Below, in pieces: positions 62,845-64,000 of a DNA stretch of 64,000 bases (positions are counted from its first letter, which is position 1; the number at the start of each line of letters is the position of its first letter). The stretch spans positions 1-64,000 of the forward strand of contig JBFNJI010000003.1 in NCBI GenBank assembly GCA_040793985.1, read 5' to 3'. The position numbers were made by a program, and so were the translations under genes. The notes under the pieces are model-generated. The model was not told the DNA's origin, made no database searches, and saw nothing but the letters and a program-made list of their open reading frames with translations. The stretch is from Thiodiazotropha sp040793985. Lineage in GTDB: Bacteria > Pseudomonadota > Gammaproteobacteria > Chromatiales > Chromatiaceae.

Positions 62845-63642
62845 ATGAACGGTACCCCCGATATCCTGTTGAGGATAACCCGGCGCAAGCGACAGGAGAT
62901 CGATGAGAGAAGGTCGCAATGCCCGATTGGCGAACTCGAGGCACTGCTCCCGGATGCCTCCCGTCCGCGTGGCTTTGCGGCTGCGATAGCGGCGAAACTG
63001 GCAGCGGGTGAGTCGGGGGTAATCGCAGAGATCAAGAAAGCCTCTCCCAGCAAAGGCGTGTTGCGAGAGGATTTTCAGCCAGCGCAGATTGCCCAGAGTT
63101 ATGCCAGGGGCGGTGCCGCCTGTCTTTCTGTACTGACCGATATAGACTTCTTTCAGGGCAGTGACCAATATCTGCAACAGGCACGGACCGCCTGTGATCT
63201 GCCGGTCATCCGCAAAGACTTTATTATCGATCCCTATCAGGTCTACGAGGCGCGGGTGATCGGTGCCGACTGTATCCTCCTGATCGCGGCATGCCTGGAT
63301 GATGGACAACTCAAAGGATTGAATGACCTCGCCCATCGGTTGGGCATGGATGTCTTGATCGAGGTCCACGATGGCGAGGAGCTGCAGCGGGCGTTACAGG
63401 TGGAGAACCGCCTGATAGGCATCAATAACCGGAACCTCCGTAGCTTTGATGTCAGCCTTCAAACCACACTGGATCTGTTGCCCATGATTCCATCGGACAG
63501 GACCGTGGTGACGGAAAGCGGCATCCTCGCCGCCGAGGATGTGGCGCTGATGCGCCATTACCAGGTGAACGCCTTTCTTGTGGGTGAGGCCTTCATGCGA
63601 GCCGAGGATCCGGGGGCGAAGCTGGCGCGACTCTTTGCCTGA
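62845..63642 (+). CDS. trpC: indole-3-glycerol phosphate synthase
   Basis: A 265-residue TIM-barrel enzyme closing the indole ring. EIKKASPSKGVLREDF, DFFQGSDQYLQQ, IGINNRNLRSFDV and ESGI are as expected. The stop overlaps the ATG of the next gene (TGATG). Confidence 0.97.
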   Translation: MNGTPDILLRITRRKRQEIDERRSQCPIGELEALLPDASRPRGFAAAIAAKLAAGESGVIAEIKKASPSKGVLREDFQPAQIAQSYARGGAACLSVLTDIDFFQGSDQYLQQARTACDLPVIRKDFIIDPYQVYEARVIGADCILLIAACLDDGQLKGLNDLAHRLGMDVLIEVHDGEELQRALQVENRLIGINNRNLRSFDVSLQTTLDLLPMIPSDRTVVTESGILAAEDVALMRHYQVNAFLVGEAFMRAEDPGAKLARLFA

Positions 63643-64000
63643 TGCGCCGGGCTGATCGATTCTTCCGCATTACCCAGGAACTGGATAGCAAACGCTATCT
63701 GACCGCCAGGGAGCTCGCGCAGCAGCTCGAGGTTTCGCAACGCACCATCTATCGTGACATCGAAGCGCTTTCTGCATCCGGAGTTCCAATCGAGGGTACA
63801 GCGGGTGCCGGGTATCGCCTCTGTCAGGGATTCAGGCTCCCCCCCTTGATGTTCGATGACGATGAGCTGACTGCACTGCTGCTCGGTATGCGCATGGTGC
63901 AGGCCTGGTCGGATCGGGACCTCGCTACAGCGGCGGCACGGGCGCGGCGCAAGATCGAAGCTGTCTTGCCGCAACGACTTCGCCCGCTGCTTGAGGGTGA
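63642..64000 (+). CDS. YafY/WYL-type transcriptional regulator (cut by window edge)
   Basis: The frame MRRADRFFRITQELDSKRYL continues past the right edge; 119 codons are seen. LTARELAQQLEVSQRTIYRD is the helix-turn-helix and ALSASGVPIEGTAGAGYRL the winged segment of DeoR-like regulators with a WYL domain, which would lie beyond the edge. It overlaps trpC by one base, so it may be co-transcribed with the trp genes, an unusual position for a regulator. Confidence 0.85.
   Translation, partial: MRRADRFFRITQELDSKRYLTARELAQQLEVSQRTIYRDIEALSASGVPIEGTAGAGYRLCQGFRLPPLMFDDDELTALLLGMRMVQAWSDRDLATAAARARRKIEAVLPQRLRPLLEG

Noticed and set aside
1..64000. tRNA, rRNA and CRISPR arrays
   Set aside because: No cloverleaf with a TTCGAATC-type arm in a proper context, no rRNA signature and no regularly spaced direct repeats were seen on either strand by reading; a covariance search would be decisive.

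Overview
The window looks like a chromosomal segment of a sulfur-oxidising gammaproteobacterium of the Chromatiales / Sedimenticola / Thiodiazotropha kind. This is inferred from dissimilatory APS reductase genes (aprBA, 29191-31710), the gammaproteobacterial order topA-smg-dprA-lysM / def-fmt-rsmB-DUF4390-ntrY-ntrX-trkA-trkH, a trpE-trpG-trpD-trpC series, and a high-GC coding background. I saw no tRNA, rRNA, CRISPR array or complete transposase gene.

Region by region. 1-3340 is an AT-richer accessory patch with small or unrecognised genes (a 57-residue membrane protein, a 316-residue membrane protein, a winged-helix-like protein, a 43-residue basic protein) and a diverged partial duplicate of the 3' end of a vitamin B12 transporter ATPase gene. 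3581-8480 is a complete cobalamin uptake operon on the minus strand (btuB-, btuF-, btuC- and btuD-like) under a clear cobalamin riboswitch. 8631-15277 holds yqiA, topA, smg, dprA, a LysM protein and def. 15395-21741 is fmt, rsmB, DUF4390 and an NtrY/NtrX-type two-component pair whose regulator lacks GAFTGA. 22551-25392 is trkA-trkH potassium uptake. 25857-28800 (minus strand) is yqaA, an RlmK-like methyltransferase, DUF423, an unrecognised protein and a thioredoxin-HEAT protein. 29191-32692 is aprB-aprA plus a cysteine-cluster protein. 33103-40678 carries phhB, a membrane-anchored receiver protein, a Ycf46-like AAA ATPase, a possible sulfotransferase and a large GGDEF/EAL protein.

41699-46000 holds an MlaC-like protein, a retropepsin-like protease, an HU-like protein with a Lys/Ala tail, a chalcone-isomerase-fold protein and a gamma-glutamyltransferase. 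46011-50780 encodes a 1589-residue protein with two cyclic-nucleotide-binding folds, a catalytically dead rhodanese and about 1150 residues of coiled coil. 50846-57389 is a mix: PfkB kinase, Rieske protein, Tas aldo-keto reductase, CbiM-like membrane protein, DjlA, DUF350, lytic transglycosylase and DUF3530. 57613-63642 is rpe, gph and the trp genes, with a possible TrpL-like leader peptide before trpE; a WYL-type regulator runs off the right edge.

The most unusual signal is non-coding. Five intergenic elements (9227-9488, 21750-21925, 25434-25818, 58319-58428, 61396-61779) share the same terminal inverted repeat, and two of them, nearly equal in length, carry a conserved about 74-base multi-hairpin core. 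One core stem shows a paired base change, and each core sits inside a long outer stem of completely different sequence in the two copies. This pattern suggests selection on structure and may be a family of non-autonomous mobile or RNA-like elements. Other points are the duplicated btuD end, two broken small lipoprotein-like genes, and the regulators with missing key motifs.
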